49,301 bases of DNA, taken from Hyphomicrobiales bacterium (GTDB taxonomy: Bacteria; Pseudomonadota; Alphaproteobacteria; Rhizobiales; Rhizobiaceae). Numbering within the stretch: position 1 is the first letter of the stretch; every line of letters begins with the position of its first letter. The notes beneath the pieces were generated by a model, which searched no databases, was not told the origin of the DNA, and was given only the letters and a program-made list of their open reading frames with translations. Below are positions 1 to 9,067 of this stretch, piece by piece. The stretch is taken from positions 1 through 49,301 of the forward strand of contig UCJH01000059.1 in the NCBI GenBank assembly GCA_900472785.1, in the 5' to 3' direction. Both the position numbers and the translations under genes were made by a program.

Positions 1-744
1 GGTGAAGCCGATGTGCTGCCAGTAGATTGCCGAAAAGGCAAAAAGCATCGCATGGCTGGCATTGACGAGCGTAACGCCGATCAGGAGCAGCTGCAGATCA
101 CGCGCTCGCAGCGCCCGGGGCGGCGGCGAGGTCAGCGTCGCCACCGGTGACGGACGGCGCGGCCGACCGACACGAGGCGCGGCGATCGCCATGCCGATCG
201 TCAGCAGGAAACCGATGGCCATGGCCGGCAGGACCATGGCGCCGCCGAAGATGCCGATCATCACACCGCCAAGCATGGTCGCCCCGATGAAGGCAACGGA
301 GCCCCAGAGCCGCATCTGGCCATAGTCGAACTGCCAGCGCCGCACGCCGGTCAGCGCGATCGCCTCGACGATCGGGACATAGGGCGAATAGACGGCGCCT
401 TGCAGTGCGTAGACGATCAGCACGAACCAGAAACTGTGCGACACAAACAGCGCAAGCGCCGTCAGCAGCGACAGGATGCCCGACCAGACAAGAACGCGTG
501 CCCGCTCGCCGAGGCGATCGGCAAGCAGGCCGACGAGAGGCGCGGTGATCACGCGCACGAACAGCGGCACGGCCAGAATGACGCCAATCTCGAAATCGTT
601 GAGCGACAGCGTGCTCAGCCAGACCGGAAAATACGGCATGGCGAACCCGTTGACGATCAGCGGAGCACAGAAAAGAAGAGCGGTGCGCACGGCAAAATGT
701 GACGGCGCATCCTGACGAAACGGGGCCGAGGAAGAGGGAATCAT
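1..744 (-). CDS. MFS transporter, HcaT/MFS_1-like, 3' end cut by window
   Basis: Reading the minus strand from an ATG at 744 gives 248 open codons that run off the left edge, so only the N-terminal part is present. The protein begins MIPSSSAPFRQD and soon enters alternating hydrophobic helices. The segment GLLADRLGERARVL (about residues 72-85) is the typical MFS loop 2-3 motif with an acidic residue and basic cap. The NGFAMPYFPVWLS start and the later WGSVAFIGATMLGG segment resemble the HcaT/nucleoside:H+ symporter-like MFS_1_like group. The likely role is inner-membrane proton-coupled transport of an unknown small molecule. A weak AGG lies about 9 bases before the ATG. The other long minus-strand frame here (98-772) is a shadow without membrane character. 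Substrate cannot be told. Confidence 0.85.
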   Translation of the reverse strand, partial: MIPSSSAPFRQDAPSHFAVRTALLFCAPLIVNGFAMPYFPVWLSTLSLNDFEIGVILAVPLFVRVITAPLVGLLADRLGERARVLVWSGILSLLTALALFVSHSFWFVLIVYALQGAVYSPYVPIVEAIALTGVRRWQFDYGQMRLWGSVAFIGATMLGGVMIGIFGGAMVLPAMAIGFLLTIGMAIAAPRVGRPRRPSPVATLTSPPPRALRARDLQLLLIGVTLVNASHAMLFAFSAIYWQHIGFT

Positions 745-826
745 GGAATGACCTGATGAATACGCTTAACATCTATCACAAGGTCGGATGTCGCAGCCAG
801 CCGCGAGAATTCGCTACAGATGTTTT

Positions 827-1666
827 TCAGGCCGCATGTTGCGAAAGCGCACGGGCCATCAGCATTTCGACTTCGGACGTATCCTCGCGCTCGACGGGCA
901 CACCCTTCACCTGCTGCCAGGTGAGAAGTTCCATGGTCCCGTCGGTATGCTCGGCAATCGCGGTGCAGCTCTCCACCCAATCGCCCGTATTGATATAGCG
1001 GATGCCCTCAATGTCCTCGATGACGGCGTGATGGATATGACCGCAGATCACTCCGTCCGCATCGGCACGCCGGGCCTCCTCGGCCACGACGCGCTGGAAC
1101 TCGCCGATGAAGTTCACCGCATGCTTGACCTGCAGCTTGGCCCAGGCGGAAAACGACCAGTAGGGCATGCCGAGCCGCCGGCGCACGGCGGATAGGCCGA
1201 TGTTGATGACGATCGCCATGTCATAGGCCCAGTCGCCGAGATAGGCGAGAAGGCGGGCATTGCGGACGACCACGTCGAATTCGTCGCCGTGCAGCACCAG
1301 ATAGCGGCGACCATCGGCCGCCTCGTGCATATGTCGCTGCGCCACCTCTATGCCGCCGAAATGCATGCCTGGAAAATCGCGCATGAATTCGTCGTGATTG
1401 CCCGGAATATAGATGATGCGCGTGCCCTTGCGCGCCTTGCGCAGCAGTTTCTGGACGACATCGTTGCATGGCTGCGGCCAGTACCAGCTGCGCTTCAGCC
1501 GCCAGCCATCGACGATATCGCCGACGAGAACGATCGTGTCCGCATCGTGCAGCCGCAGAAAATCGAGCAGATAGTCTGTCTTTGCCGCTTTGGAACCCAG
1601 ATGCACGTCGGAAATGAACAGGGTTTTATAGTGACGGGTGGATGACGGATTGGTTTCGGTTGTCAT
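827..1666 (-). CDS. Metallophosphoesterase, LpxH-like (UDP-2,3-diacylglucosamine diphosphatase family)
   Basis: This 279-residue calcineurin-like phosphoesterase shows all the usual metal-binding blocks: FISDVHLGS, VGDIVDGW, GNHDE, a lone HGDEFD and GHIHH. The DIVDGWR and NHDEFMRDF signatures match the LpxH-like family, which removes UMP from UDP-2,3-diacylglucosamine in lipid A synthesis. Many alphaproteobacteria use LpxI for that step, so the true substrate of this homologue is uncertain. The start at 1666 (MTTETNPSS) was chosen over the in-frame start at 1750 because GAGG lies about 7-10 bases upstream and the family begins near the FISDVH block. It is divergent from dme across a 200-bp gap and lies downstream of no obvious partner. 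Confidence 0.85.
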   Translation of the reverse strand: MTTETNPSSTRHYKTLFISDVHLGSKAAKTDYLLDFLRLHDADTIVLVGDIVDGWRLKRSWYWPQPCNDVVQKLLRKARKGTRIIYIPGNHDEFMRDFPGMHFGGIEVAQRHMHEAADGRRYLVLHGDEFDVVVRNARLLAYLGDWAYDMAIVINIGLSAVRRRLGMPYWSFSAWAKLQVKHAVNFIGEFQRVVAEEARRADADGVICGHIHHAVIEDIEGIRYINTGDWVESCTAIAEHTDGTMELLTWQQVKGVPVEREDTSEVEMLMARALSQHAA

Positions 1667-1866
1667 GCCTGCCTCGCGCTTCTGTCGGACTAAGTTTGCG
1701 CACTCAAAACCAGACTCTTGTTTCAGGAGAATGACAACGGCACCCCGCAAGCCTGGCCATGCTGCGGCACAGCGCGGCGAAGGTCTGGGTAAAATGGGTT
1801 TTGAAAACTATACGCCGCGATTTTTTCATGCAAAAAGAGCCGCGAACGAAAAGGCGAGGATCGAGC

Positions 1867-4179
1867 ATGAACACCGGCGACAAGGCAAAGAATCCAGAGG
1901 TTCCCGAAAGCGGCGATCTCGACGCGCAGGCCCTGTTCTTCCACCGTTACCCGCGACCGGGCAAGCTCGAGATCCAGCCGACCAAGCCGCTCGGCAACCA
2001 GCGCGACCTGGCGCTTGCCTATTCCCCCGGTGTTGCAGCCCCCTGCCTTGCGATCCGCGACGATCCATCGACCGCTGCCGACTATACGGCGCGCGCCAAT
2101 CTCGTGGCCGTCGTCTCCAACGGCACGGCCGTGCTCGGGCTCGGCAATATCGGCCCCTTGGCATCCAAGCCGGTGATGGAAGGCAAGGCCGTCCTGTTCA
2201 AGAAATTCGCCGGCATCGATGTCTTCGACATCGAGATTGACGCGCCGGAAATTGATCGCATGGTCGATGTCATCTCGGCGCTGGAGCCGACTTTCGGCGG
2301 CATCAATCTCGAGGATATCAAGGCGCCGGAATGTTTCGAGGTCGAGCGCCGGCTGCGCGAGAAGATGGATATCCCCGTCTTCCACGACGACCAGCATGGT
2401 ACGGCGATCATTGTCGCCGCCGCCATTCTCAACGGCCTTGAACTGGCCGGCAAAGACATCGCCAAGGCCAAGATCGTCACCTCCGGTGCGGGTGCCGCGG
2501 CGCTCGCCTGCCTCAACCTTCTGGTGACGCTCGGCGCGCGCCCCGAAAACATCTGGGTCCACGATCTCGAGGGCCTGGTCTATGTGGGCCGCGAAGTCCT
2601 CATGGACCAGTGGAAGTCGATTTATGCGCAGGATAGTGCCAACCGCGTGCTGGCCGACAGCATCGGTGGTGCTGACGTCTTCCTTGGCCTGTCCGCCGCC
2701 GGTGTCCTGAAGCCCGAGCTTCTGGCGCAGATGGCGGAAAAGCCGCTGATCATGGCGCTGGCCAATCCCAATCCGGAAATCATGCCGGAAGTCGCGCGCG
2801 CCGCGCGCCCGGACGCGATGATCTGCACCGGTCGCTCCGACTTCCCCAACCAGGTCAACAACGTTCTGTGTTTCCCCTATATCTTCCGCGGCGCGCTCGA
2901 TTGCGGCGCCCGGACGATCAACGAGGAAATGAAGATGGCCGCCGTGCGCGCCATCGCAGCGCTCGCGCGTGAGGAACCATCCGATGTTGCTGCCCGCGCC
3001 TATTCCGGCGAGACGCCTATCTTCGGACCCGACTACCTGATCCCCTCGCCGTTCGACCAACGGCTGATCCTGCGCATAGCGCCCGCCGTCGCCAGGGCCG
3101 CTGCCGACAGCGGCGTCGCCGACCGGCCGATCGCCGATTTCGACGCCTATCTCGATCAGTTGAACCGCTTCGTCTTCCGCTCCGGCTTCATCATGAAGCC
3201 GATCTTCGCCGCCGCCAAGAATGCCCAGAAAAATCGCGTCATCTTCTCCGAAGGCGAAGACGAACGCGTCCTGCGCGCCGCCCAGGTACTGCTTGAGGAC
3301 GGAACGGCCCGCCCGATCCTGATCGGCCGCCCGCAGATCATCGAAACGCGCCTGAAGCGCTACGGCCTGCGCATCCGCCCCGATACGGATTTCGAAGTGG
3401 TCAATCCCGAGGGCGATCCGCGCTTCCGCGATTATGTCGAAGAATATTTTGGACTGGTCGGGCGTCTCGGCGTGATCCCGGAGGCCGCGCGCACCATCGT
3501 GCGCACCAATCAGACGGTGATCGGCGCACTCGCCGTCAAACGCGGCGAAGCCGATGCCCTGATCTGCGGCGTCGAAGGCCGCTACAGCCGGCACCTGCGC
3601 GACGTCTCGCAGATCATCGGCAAGCGCAAGGGCGTGCTCGATTTCTCGGCGCTCAGCCTGCTGATTTCGCAGCGCGGCGCCACCTTCCTAACCGACACCT
3701 ACGTCACCTTCAATCCGACGGCCGAGGAAATCGCCCAGAAGACCGTGATGGCGGCGCAGGAAATCCGCCGCTTCGGCATAACGCCGCGCGCCGCCCTCGT
3801 TTCGCATTCCAATTTCGGCTCCCGCGATTCCGAAAGCGCTTCGAAGATGCGCAAGGCGATGCAGTTGGTCCGCGAACTTGCTCCGGATCTCGAGGCAGAC
3901 GGCGAAATGCACGGTGATTCCGCGATTTCGGAAATCCTGCGCAAGCGCGTCATGCCGAATTCGACGCTGGCCGGCGAAGCCAATCTTCTGGTCTTCCCAA
4001 ATCTTGACGCAGCAAACATCACGCTGGGTGTCGTCAAGACGATGACGGACAGCCTGCATGTCGGGCCGATTTTGCTCGGAACCGCCCTGCCGGCCCACAT
4101 CCTGTCACCGTCGGTCACCTCGCGTGGCGTTGTCAACATGGCGGCGCTGGCGGTGGTCGAAGCATCCTATCCGGAATGA
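1867..4179 (+). CDS. dme: Malic enzyme with C-terminal phosphotransacetylase-like domain (DME type)
   Basis: The 770-residue protein has an N-terminal malic enzyme part: [10 protein letters not shown] near 51-60, FHDDQHGTA near 172-180, and a Rossmann loop TSGAGAAAL near 205-213. From about residue 440 to the end follows a phosphotransacetylase-like domain that is catalytically silent in known family members. It decarboxylates malate to pyruvate using NAD or NADP. In rhizobia the NAD enzyme (DME) supports growth on C4-dicarboxylates and nitrogen fixation in nodules. I favour dme over tme because of the length (770 residues) and because sinR and sinI follow directly, as I recall for S. meliloti; cofactor choice is not proven by sequence. 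The start at 1867 has GAGG about 9 bases upstream; an in-frame ATG at 1759 would add 36 atypical residues. Confidence 0.9.
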   Translation: MNTGDKAKNPEVPESGDLDAQALFFHRYPRPGKLEIQPTKPLGNQRDLALAYSPGVAAPCLAIRDDPSTAADYTARANLVAVVSNGTAVLGLGNIGPLASKPVMEGKAVLFKKFAGIDVFDIEIDAPEIDRMVDVISALEPTFGGINLEDIKAPECFEVERRLREKMDIPVFHDDQHGTAIIVAAAILNGLELAGKDIAKAKIVTSGAGAAALACLNLLVTLGARPENIWVHDLEGLVYVGREVLMDQWKSIYAQDSANRVLADSIGGADVFLGLSAAGVLKPELLAQMAEKPLIMALANPNPEIMPEVARAARPDAMICTGRSDFPNQVNNVLCFPYIFRGALDCGARTINEEMKMAAVRAIAALAREEPSDVAARAYSGETPIFGPDYLIPSPFDQRLILRIAPAVARAAADSGVADRPIADFDAYLDQLNRFVFRSGFIMKPIFAAAKNAQKNRVIFSEGEDERVLRAAQVLLEDGTARPILIGRPQIIETRLKRYGLRIRPDTDFEVVNPEGDPRFRDYVEEYFGLVGRLGVIPEAARTIVRTNQTVIGALAVKRGEADALICGVEGRYSRHLRDVSQIIGKRKGVLDFSALSLLISQRGATFLTDTYVTFNPTAEEIAQKTVMAAQEIRRFGITPRAALVSHSNFGSRDSESASKMRKAMQLVRELAPDLEADGEMHGDSAISEILRKRVMPNSTLAGEANLLVFPNLDAANITLGVVKTMTDSLHVGPILLGTALPAHILSPSVTSRGVVNMAALAVVEASYPE

Positions 4180-4201
4180 TCGCGCAACAATATCTGCTGG
4201 A

Positions 4202-4273
4202 TTTGATCAAAAATACAATTTTAAGTTGCATTTTTGAGAAAACCTCTAATGTACTCAAAATTGTACTTTACAA
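4202..4273 (+). promoter_or_regulatory. AT-rich sinR leader with three dyads, candidate operator/promoter region
   Basis: The 146-bp gap between dme and sinR is strikingly AT-rich compared with its flanks. It holds a perfect 10-bp palindrome TTTGATCAAA (4202-4211), a 7-bp inverted repeat TTTTGAG/CTCAAAA with a 15-base spacer (4232-4238 and 4254-4260), and directly after it TTGTACTTTACAA (4261-4273), with 5-bp arms around CTT. Such clustered dyads in front of a quorum-sensing regulator suggest binding sites for one or more regulators. The binding proteins are unknown. Confidence 0.45.
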
Positions 4274-4325
4274 AGAAGCAAACCGTTACCATGCTGAAAC
4301 CCATAAAATAACAGGGTATTGCCGC

Positions 4326-5063
4326 ATGGCTGACCAACAGGCATTCTTTGACCTGCTGGACATTATGGAAAGCGAAGAAGCCGTTGAACAAAAACGGTTT
4401 TTCGCCCTGATGCGCAGCGCATTCCGTATCGCAAATCTGCTGTATGTCGACGTGGAACTGCTGTCGCGCGGGTTCCGCGTTCACCGGATACATCACACGT
4501 TCGATACAAGCCTGGTCGATGCCTACCTGGACAAAGACGCCGGTTGCATCGATGCGGTGCTTCGGATGGCGTCGAGCGATGTGCGCCCGATCGACCTTGC
4601 CGACGCCCGCAGGCGATATCCGGACAGCGAGGCGCTGTTCCAGGCGGCCCTGCATTTCGGATTGCCACCCGAAGGGATTATCCTGCCGCTGTCGGCACCA
4701 ACGCGACGCTGCGCCAGACTTGTCATCCAGACGGACATCGGCGCAGGCGAATGGACCGCCTATCGACGCTGCCACCTGCGCGATTTCCAGCTTCTTGCCA
4801 ATCTGTTCCATGCCTCCCTGCTCGAGAGCGACGAGCGGTTTACCGACCGGGTGCAACCGGGTGCCGCCCTGACCAACCGCGAAACCGAGGTTCTGGGTTG
4901 GGCCGCGGCCGGAAAAAGCTATTGGGAGATCGCCACGATCCTCGGAATTTCAGAACGGACCGTCCGTTTTTTCATGACCAATGCGCGGCGCAAGCTGAAC
5001 GTCGTATCCAACACGCAGGCCGTCGCCCAAGCCGTGCGGCATGCCCTGATCCCCATCTCTTAA
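4326..5063 (+). CDS. sinR: LuxR-family quorum-sensing regulator, SinR-like
   Basis: This 245-residue protein has an N-terminal autoinducer-binding-like domain (about 15-165) and a C-terminal LuxR helix-turn-helix (about 182-236, LTNRETEVLGWAAAGKS then EIATILGISERTV). The HTH keeps the conserved Glu186, Leu190 and Gly196. By hand alignment with TraR, Tyr67, Asp76 and Gly117 of the ligand domain are kept, but the positions of Trp57, Pro71 and Trp85 are Leu63, Ala77 and Leu91, so ligand binding may be unusual. It sits between dme and the AHL synthase gene on the same strand, as sinR does in S. meliloti, and is expected to activate sinI. Start 4326 was chosen because the 50 residues upstream are encoded by AT-rich leader DNA and lack family similarity. 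The ribosome binding site is weak. Confidence 0.88.
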   Translation: MADQQAFFDLLDIMESEEAVEQKRFFALMRSAFRIANLLYVDVELLSRGFRVHRIHHTFDTSLVDAYLDKDAGCIDAVLRMASSDVRPIDLADARRRYPDSEALFQAALHFGLPPEGIILPLSAPTRRCARLVIQTDIGAGEWTAYRRCHLRDFQLLANLFHASLLESDERFTDRVQPGAALTNRETEVLGWAAAGKSYWEIATILGISERTVRFFMTNARRKLNVVSNTQAVAQAVRHALIPIS

Positions 5064-5127
5064 ACTTCCCCTGAAATTCCCGGCCCATAGCCCTCCCCTG
5101 CCTCGGCTTCGATCCGGACGGTACGCT

Positions 5128-5142
5128 ACGTCATTTTGACGT
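5128..5142 (+). promoter_or_regulatory. Perfect dyad upstream of sinI lux box
   Basis: ACGTCA-TTT-TGACGT is a perfect inverted repeat with 6-bp arms and a 3-base centre. It ends 9 bases before the lux-box-like site and lies 88 bases before the sinI start codon. Its position fits an additional activator or repressor site for sinI control. The cognate protein is not identifiable from sequence. Confidence 0.4.
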
Positions 5143-5151
5143 GCATCGTTA

Positions 5152-5171
5152 ACCTGTCACTACCGACAGTT
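5152..5171 (+). promoter_or_regulatory. lux box in the sinI promoter
   Basis: The 20-base site ACCTGTCACTACCGACAGTT has the dyad CTGTC-N6-GACAG. It matches the classical lux box (ACCTGT left half, ACAG core of the right half) in length and spacing. It lies 59 bases upstream of the sinI ATG, so a transcript starting about 27 bases before the ATG would put the box at the usual -42 position. It is the obvious candidate target of the neighbouring SinR-like protein or another LuxR protein. Which LuxR protein binds is inferred. Confidence 0.65.
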
Positions 5172-5230
5172 TTGCGACACAACCATCCCTGACAGCATCG
5201 CTCCATCACAACCCGTGACAGGAGCCGACG

Positions 5231-5875
5231 ATGATCCGGATTTTCAATACCAAAAGCAGCAAACACCACCCGCAGGAAATGGACAAGATGTTCCGCCTGC
5301 GCAAACGCGTCTTCCATGATCTCCTGAAGTGGGATGTGTCGGTGCGCGGCGCATGGGAGATCGACGACTACGATGATGCCAACCCGCTCTATGTGCTGTC
5401 CTATGACGACGAGACCGGCCGGCTGCGCGGCTCGCTTCGGCTGCTCCCGACGCTCGGCCCGAACATGCTCGACGACACGTTTCCGATCCTTCTGGGCGAC
5501 AATCCGCAGATCCGCAGTGCATCTGTCTGGGAATCCAGCCGTTTCTGCATCGATCCGGAAATCTCGCAGAACCGGGCCTCCAACCAGGTGACAATTGCCG
5601 CGGCCGAATTGATGTGCGGCGTCGGCGAGCTCGGCCTGACCTCCAGCCTCAGCCACATCGTCACCGTCACCGACGTTTTCCTCGAACGGATGTTCCGGCG
5701 TATGGGCTGCCCTGGAGAACGCATCGGCGATCCGCAGCGCATCGGCTCGGTCCATGCGGTCGCCGTCGCCTGGGAAGTGACCGACACGCTGCTCGACACG
5801 ATGAAATCCGTCGCCGAGATCGACGGCTCTGTTCTCGAAGCGCCTATGTCGCTGGAGATGGCACGCGCGGCCTGA
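5231..5875 (+). CDS. sinI: Acyl-homoserine-lactone synthase, SinI-like
   Basis: This 214-residue LuxI-family enzyme makes acyl-homoserine lactones from acyl-ACP and S-adenosylmethionine. The conserved catalytic-core residues are visible: Arg26 and Phe28 in FRLRKRVFHD, Trp34, Asp45 and Asp48 in EIDDYDD, Arg70 in GSLRLLPT, and Glu101 and Arg104 in WESSRF. Length is normal for the family. AGGAG lies about 8 bases before the ATG. The gene follows the SinR-like regulator by 167 bp on the same strand, and that gap holds a lux-box-like site, so auto-induction is likely. In S. meliloti the homologue makes long-chain AHLs; the chain length here cannot be read from sequence. Confidence 0.93.
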   Translation: MIRIFNTKSSKHHPQEMDKMFRLRKRVFHDLLKWDVSVRGAWEIDDYDDANPLYVLSYDDETGRLRGSLRLLPTLGPNMLDDTFPILLGDNPQIRSASVWESSRFCIDPEISQNRASNQVTIAAAELMCGVGELGLTSSLSHIVTVTDVFLERMFRRMGCPGERIGDPQRIGSVHAVAVAWEVTDTLLDTMKSVAEIDGSVLEAPMSLEMARAA

Positions 5876-6053
5876 TGTCTTCAGGTGGGTTGCGGTCGCA
5901 GCCCGTTCATCCATAGGCGGACCATCGATCGCGTCGTTAACGTAAAGTCACCAATCGCGTTGCGCCGCCGGTGAATAGCGCTATGATGGTCGGCGACTGA
6001 GAGATGGTGCGGTATCGCCGCTTGCCCGGCCCTCAGGTCCGTTCAGACAAGAG

Positions 6054-7157
6054 ATGAAGCACGTGTCCTACCGTTCGGCAGCTATCGCGACGCTCGTCCT
6101 GTCGCTATTCGTGGCGATGGGTGCCTCGGCGCAGGCCTCGACCGTCTGCGACAGGCTGACGGCGCGTCTGTCAAATCTGCCGAAAATCGTCGCGAGCAAC
6201 GCCAATGCCCGCGACTACACGACGGCCATCTCACGGCAGAACCTCGACCTGCGCAAGGCACGCAACGATCGGCGGCGGCTCGGCTGCAGCAGCGGCAGCA
6301 TCATCATTGTCGGCGGGCCGAATGCCGAGGCCTGCGACAGCATCGATACGACCATCGGCCAGATGGAAAACAATCTCGATACGCTCAAGGCGCGCCGCCA
6401 GCATCTGGTCTCCGGCGGCGACAACGATGTGAACCGCCGTCGGATTCTCGCGGCGCTGGACGTCAATCGCTGTGCGGATGATCGCGAGGACGTGATCAAC
6501 GCCTCGGCCTCCGAGCCGGAAATTCACCGCAACATCCTCGAAGGCCTGCCGAAAGCCGGTGAAACCTTCTCCATGCTGCGCGGCAGCGCGGATGTCGAAG
6601 ACCTCGACGTTCCGGGTATCACCGGCGGCGGCAACCTGCGGACCATGTGTGTCCGGACCTGCGACGGCGCGTTTTTCCCGATTTCATCGAATGCGACGCC
6701 GGCCGACTTCCAAAGGGATGCGGCGGCCTGCGAACGCCGTTGCCCGGGTGCCGAGACCGAACTCTATTATCATGCGCTGGCGACGGAAGAGACCGACCAG
6801 ATGGTTTCGGCGGCGACCGGGCAGCCCTACACCCATCTGCCGACTGCCTTTGCCTATCGCACCCGCGATCTCGGCCAGGCCGGACAATGCGGATGCAAGC
6901 CGGCTGCGGTTTCCGGCTTCGGCGTCGAGCAACCCGTGACCGCCAGACAGAGCGTCCCCGCAGACGGATCGTCGATCATCGCGGTGACGACGCCAACCAA
7001 ACAGGAAAAGCCGGCCGTCGCGATTGAGGACCGGCCATACGATCCGCAGAATGCAAAGGTCCGCGTCGTCGGCCCGACATTCCTGCCGCCGCAGGAATCG
7101 GCGATCGATCTGCAACATCCGACCGGCCCCGGCTACCAGCCGGTCCAGAGCAACTGA
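6054..7157 (+). CDS. Secreted DUF2865 domain protein
   Basis: This 367-residue protein starts with a clear signal peptide (hydrophobic stretch ATLVLSLFVAMGASAQA, cleavage near residue 28). The body has regularly spaced cysteines, a coiled basic/acidic segment (about 55-120), and the block LRTMCVRTCDGAFFPIS (about 195-211) followed by ACERRCPGAETELYYH. These are hallmarks of DUF2865, found in rhizobia and relatives. The C-terminus is proline-rich and ends PTGPGYQPVQSN. It is likely periplasmic or exported with disulfides; function is unknown. The ATG at 6054 has only a weak purine-rich site; a GTG at 6063 is an alternative. Confidence 0.85.
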   Translation: MKHVSYRSAAIATLVLSLFVAMGASAQASTVCDRLTARLSNLPKIVASNANARDYTTAISRQNLDLRKARNDRRRLGCSSGSIIIVGGPNAEACDSIDTTIGQMENNLDTLKARRQHLVSGGDNDVNRRRILAALDVNRCADDREDVINASASEPEIHRNILEGLPKAGETFSMLRGSADVEDLDVPGITGGGNLRTMCVRTCDGAFFPISSNATPADFQRDAAACERRCPGAETELYYHALATEETDQMVSAATGQPYTHLPTAFAYRTRDLGQAGQCGCKPAAVSGFGVEQPVTARQSVPADGSSIIAVTTPTKQEKPAVAIEDRPYDPQNAKVRVVGPTFLPPQESAIDLQHPTGPGYQPVQSN

Positions 7158-7161
7158 TCCG

Positions 7162-8100
<939 letters not shown>

Positions 8101-8119
8101 ACGGGATGGATATGGACAT

Positions 8120-8149
8120 AAGGGGCAGCCGAATGCAAGGCCGCCCCTT
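8120..8149 (-). terminator. Hairpin after the SDR gene
   Basis: On the minus strand an 11-bp stem (AAGGGGCGGCC with GGCTGCCCCTT, one G-U pair) encloses an 8-base loop right after the SDR stop. The tail is TTATG without a strong U-run, so it may be a weak or processing-type terminator. It separates the SDR gene from the riboswitch. Confidence 0.5.
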
Positions 8150-8166
8150 CATGCGTCCCTGTCCGT

Positions 8167-8988
8167 TCAGATCGGTGCATCCGGATGCGGCGATCCGTCA
8201 TAGGCACCCCAGATCGACTGGTCGAAGCAGATCACCGAGCCGGTCATCAGCCCGGATTCGGCAGACGACAGATAGGCGCAAGCCCGGGCAACTTCGGCCG
8301 GATCGACGAGACGGCCGAATGGCTGGCTGGCCGCAGCCTTCTCCAGCCAGTCCGCCGCCGCGCCGTGGAATTCCCGCTGGATGCGGTCCTCGCCTTCCGA
8401 GGCCATCCAGCCAATGTTCAATCCGTTGACGCGGATGCGGTTGCGCAGCACCGCATAGGCCGTGTTCTTGGTCAGCGTCTCAAGCGCGCCCTTGGACGCA
8501 CAATAGGCGCTGATGAACGGTTGGCCGGCTTTCGCCGACATCGAGCCGATATTGACGATCGTGCCTTCGATCTTTTCCCGGCGCATGACTTTGATCGCTT
8601 CCTGCATCAGAAAGAACGGCGCACGCACGTTGACCGCGAACATCCGGTCGAACAGTTCCGGGCTCGTATCGAGGATCGTGCCTCGATCGGTGATCGCCGC
8701 TGCATTGACCAGGGCATCGACACGGCCGAATTCTGCGTCACAGGCGGCAACCACCTTGCCGGCATCTTCGACCTTTTCAAGATCCGCCTGAACGTAAAGC
8801 ACTTTCGTTCCCGTTGCCTTGCCGATCTCCGCCGCCTTGGCTTGCCCCTTGTCGGCATTGCGTCCGCAAATCACGATGCCGGCTGCGCCTCTTTCGGCAA
8901 ACAGTCCGGCGATGGTCGCGCCCAGCCCCTGTGTTCCACCCGTCACGATAGCGATCTTGCCGTCCAGTCGGCCATAATCCTTGCTCAT
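8167..8988 (-). CDS. Short-chain dehydrogenase/reductase
   Basis: This 273-residue classical SDR has the cofactor loop TGGTQGLG (about 17-24), NAAAITD (NNAG-like block), the serine region NIGSMSAKAGQ, and the catalytic YCASK motif. An Asn-Arg pair near CGRNADKGQ after beta-2 suggests NADP(H) preference. It oxidises or reduces an unknown alcohol or sugar. Start 8988 has AGAGGA about 7 bases upstream; an ATG 18 bases earlier overlaps that site. It lies 79 bp downstream of the PhyH-type dioxygenase on the same strand, but a strong terminator sits between them. The divergent LacI-type regulator suggests a sugar-like substrate (inference). Confidence 0.9.
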   Translation of the reverse strand: MSKDYGRLDGKIAIVTGGTQGLGATIAGLFAERGAAGIVICGRNADKGQAKAAEIGKATGTKVLYVQADLEKVEDAGKVVAACDAEFGRVDALVNAAAITDRGTILDTSPELFDRMFAVNVRAPFFLMQEAIKVMRREKIEGTIVNIGSMSAKAGQPFISAYCASKGALETLTKNTAYAVLRNRIRVNGLNIGWMASEGEDRIQREFHGAAADWLEKAAASQPFGRLVDPAEVARACAYLSSAESGLMTGSVICFDQSIWGAYDGSPHPDAPI

Positions 8989-9014
8989 TGCATGTCCTCT
9001 CTTCATTCAAACGC

Positions 9015-9048
9015 GAAAAACCTTCCGTCCAGGATCTGGACGGAAGGT
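9015..9048 (-). terminator. Rho-independent terminator between dioxygenase and SDR genes
   Basis: A perfect inverted repeat with 13-bp arms (ACCTTCCGTCCAG / CTGGACGGAAGGT) and a 3-base loop lies 20 bases after the dioxygenase stop. On the minus strand it is followed directly by a run of five T. It should end or strongly reduce transcription before the SDR gene. Confidence 0.85.
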
Positions 9049-9067
9049 CATCATGGATATTTTCGGT

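Noticed and set aside
98-772. 224-residue minus-strand frame at the left edge
   Set aside because: It is Arg/His-rich shadow sequence; another minus-strand frame from 744 encodes a clear MFS transporter over the same DNA.
1723-3594. 623-residue frame antisense to dme
   Set aside because: It mirrors the third-base GC bias of dme, has no start site or domain, and overlaps a fully conserved enzyme.
4176-4325. 50-codon upstream extension of sinR overlapping the dme stop
   Set aside because: It is encoded by the AT-rich dyad region, and LuxR proteins of this type begin near the ATG at 4326.
9020-9048. 13-bp palindrome as a recombination or attachment site
   Set aside because: It has the loop, stem and T-run of a terminator and there is no integrase or mobile gene nearby.
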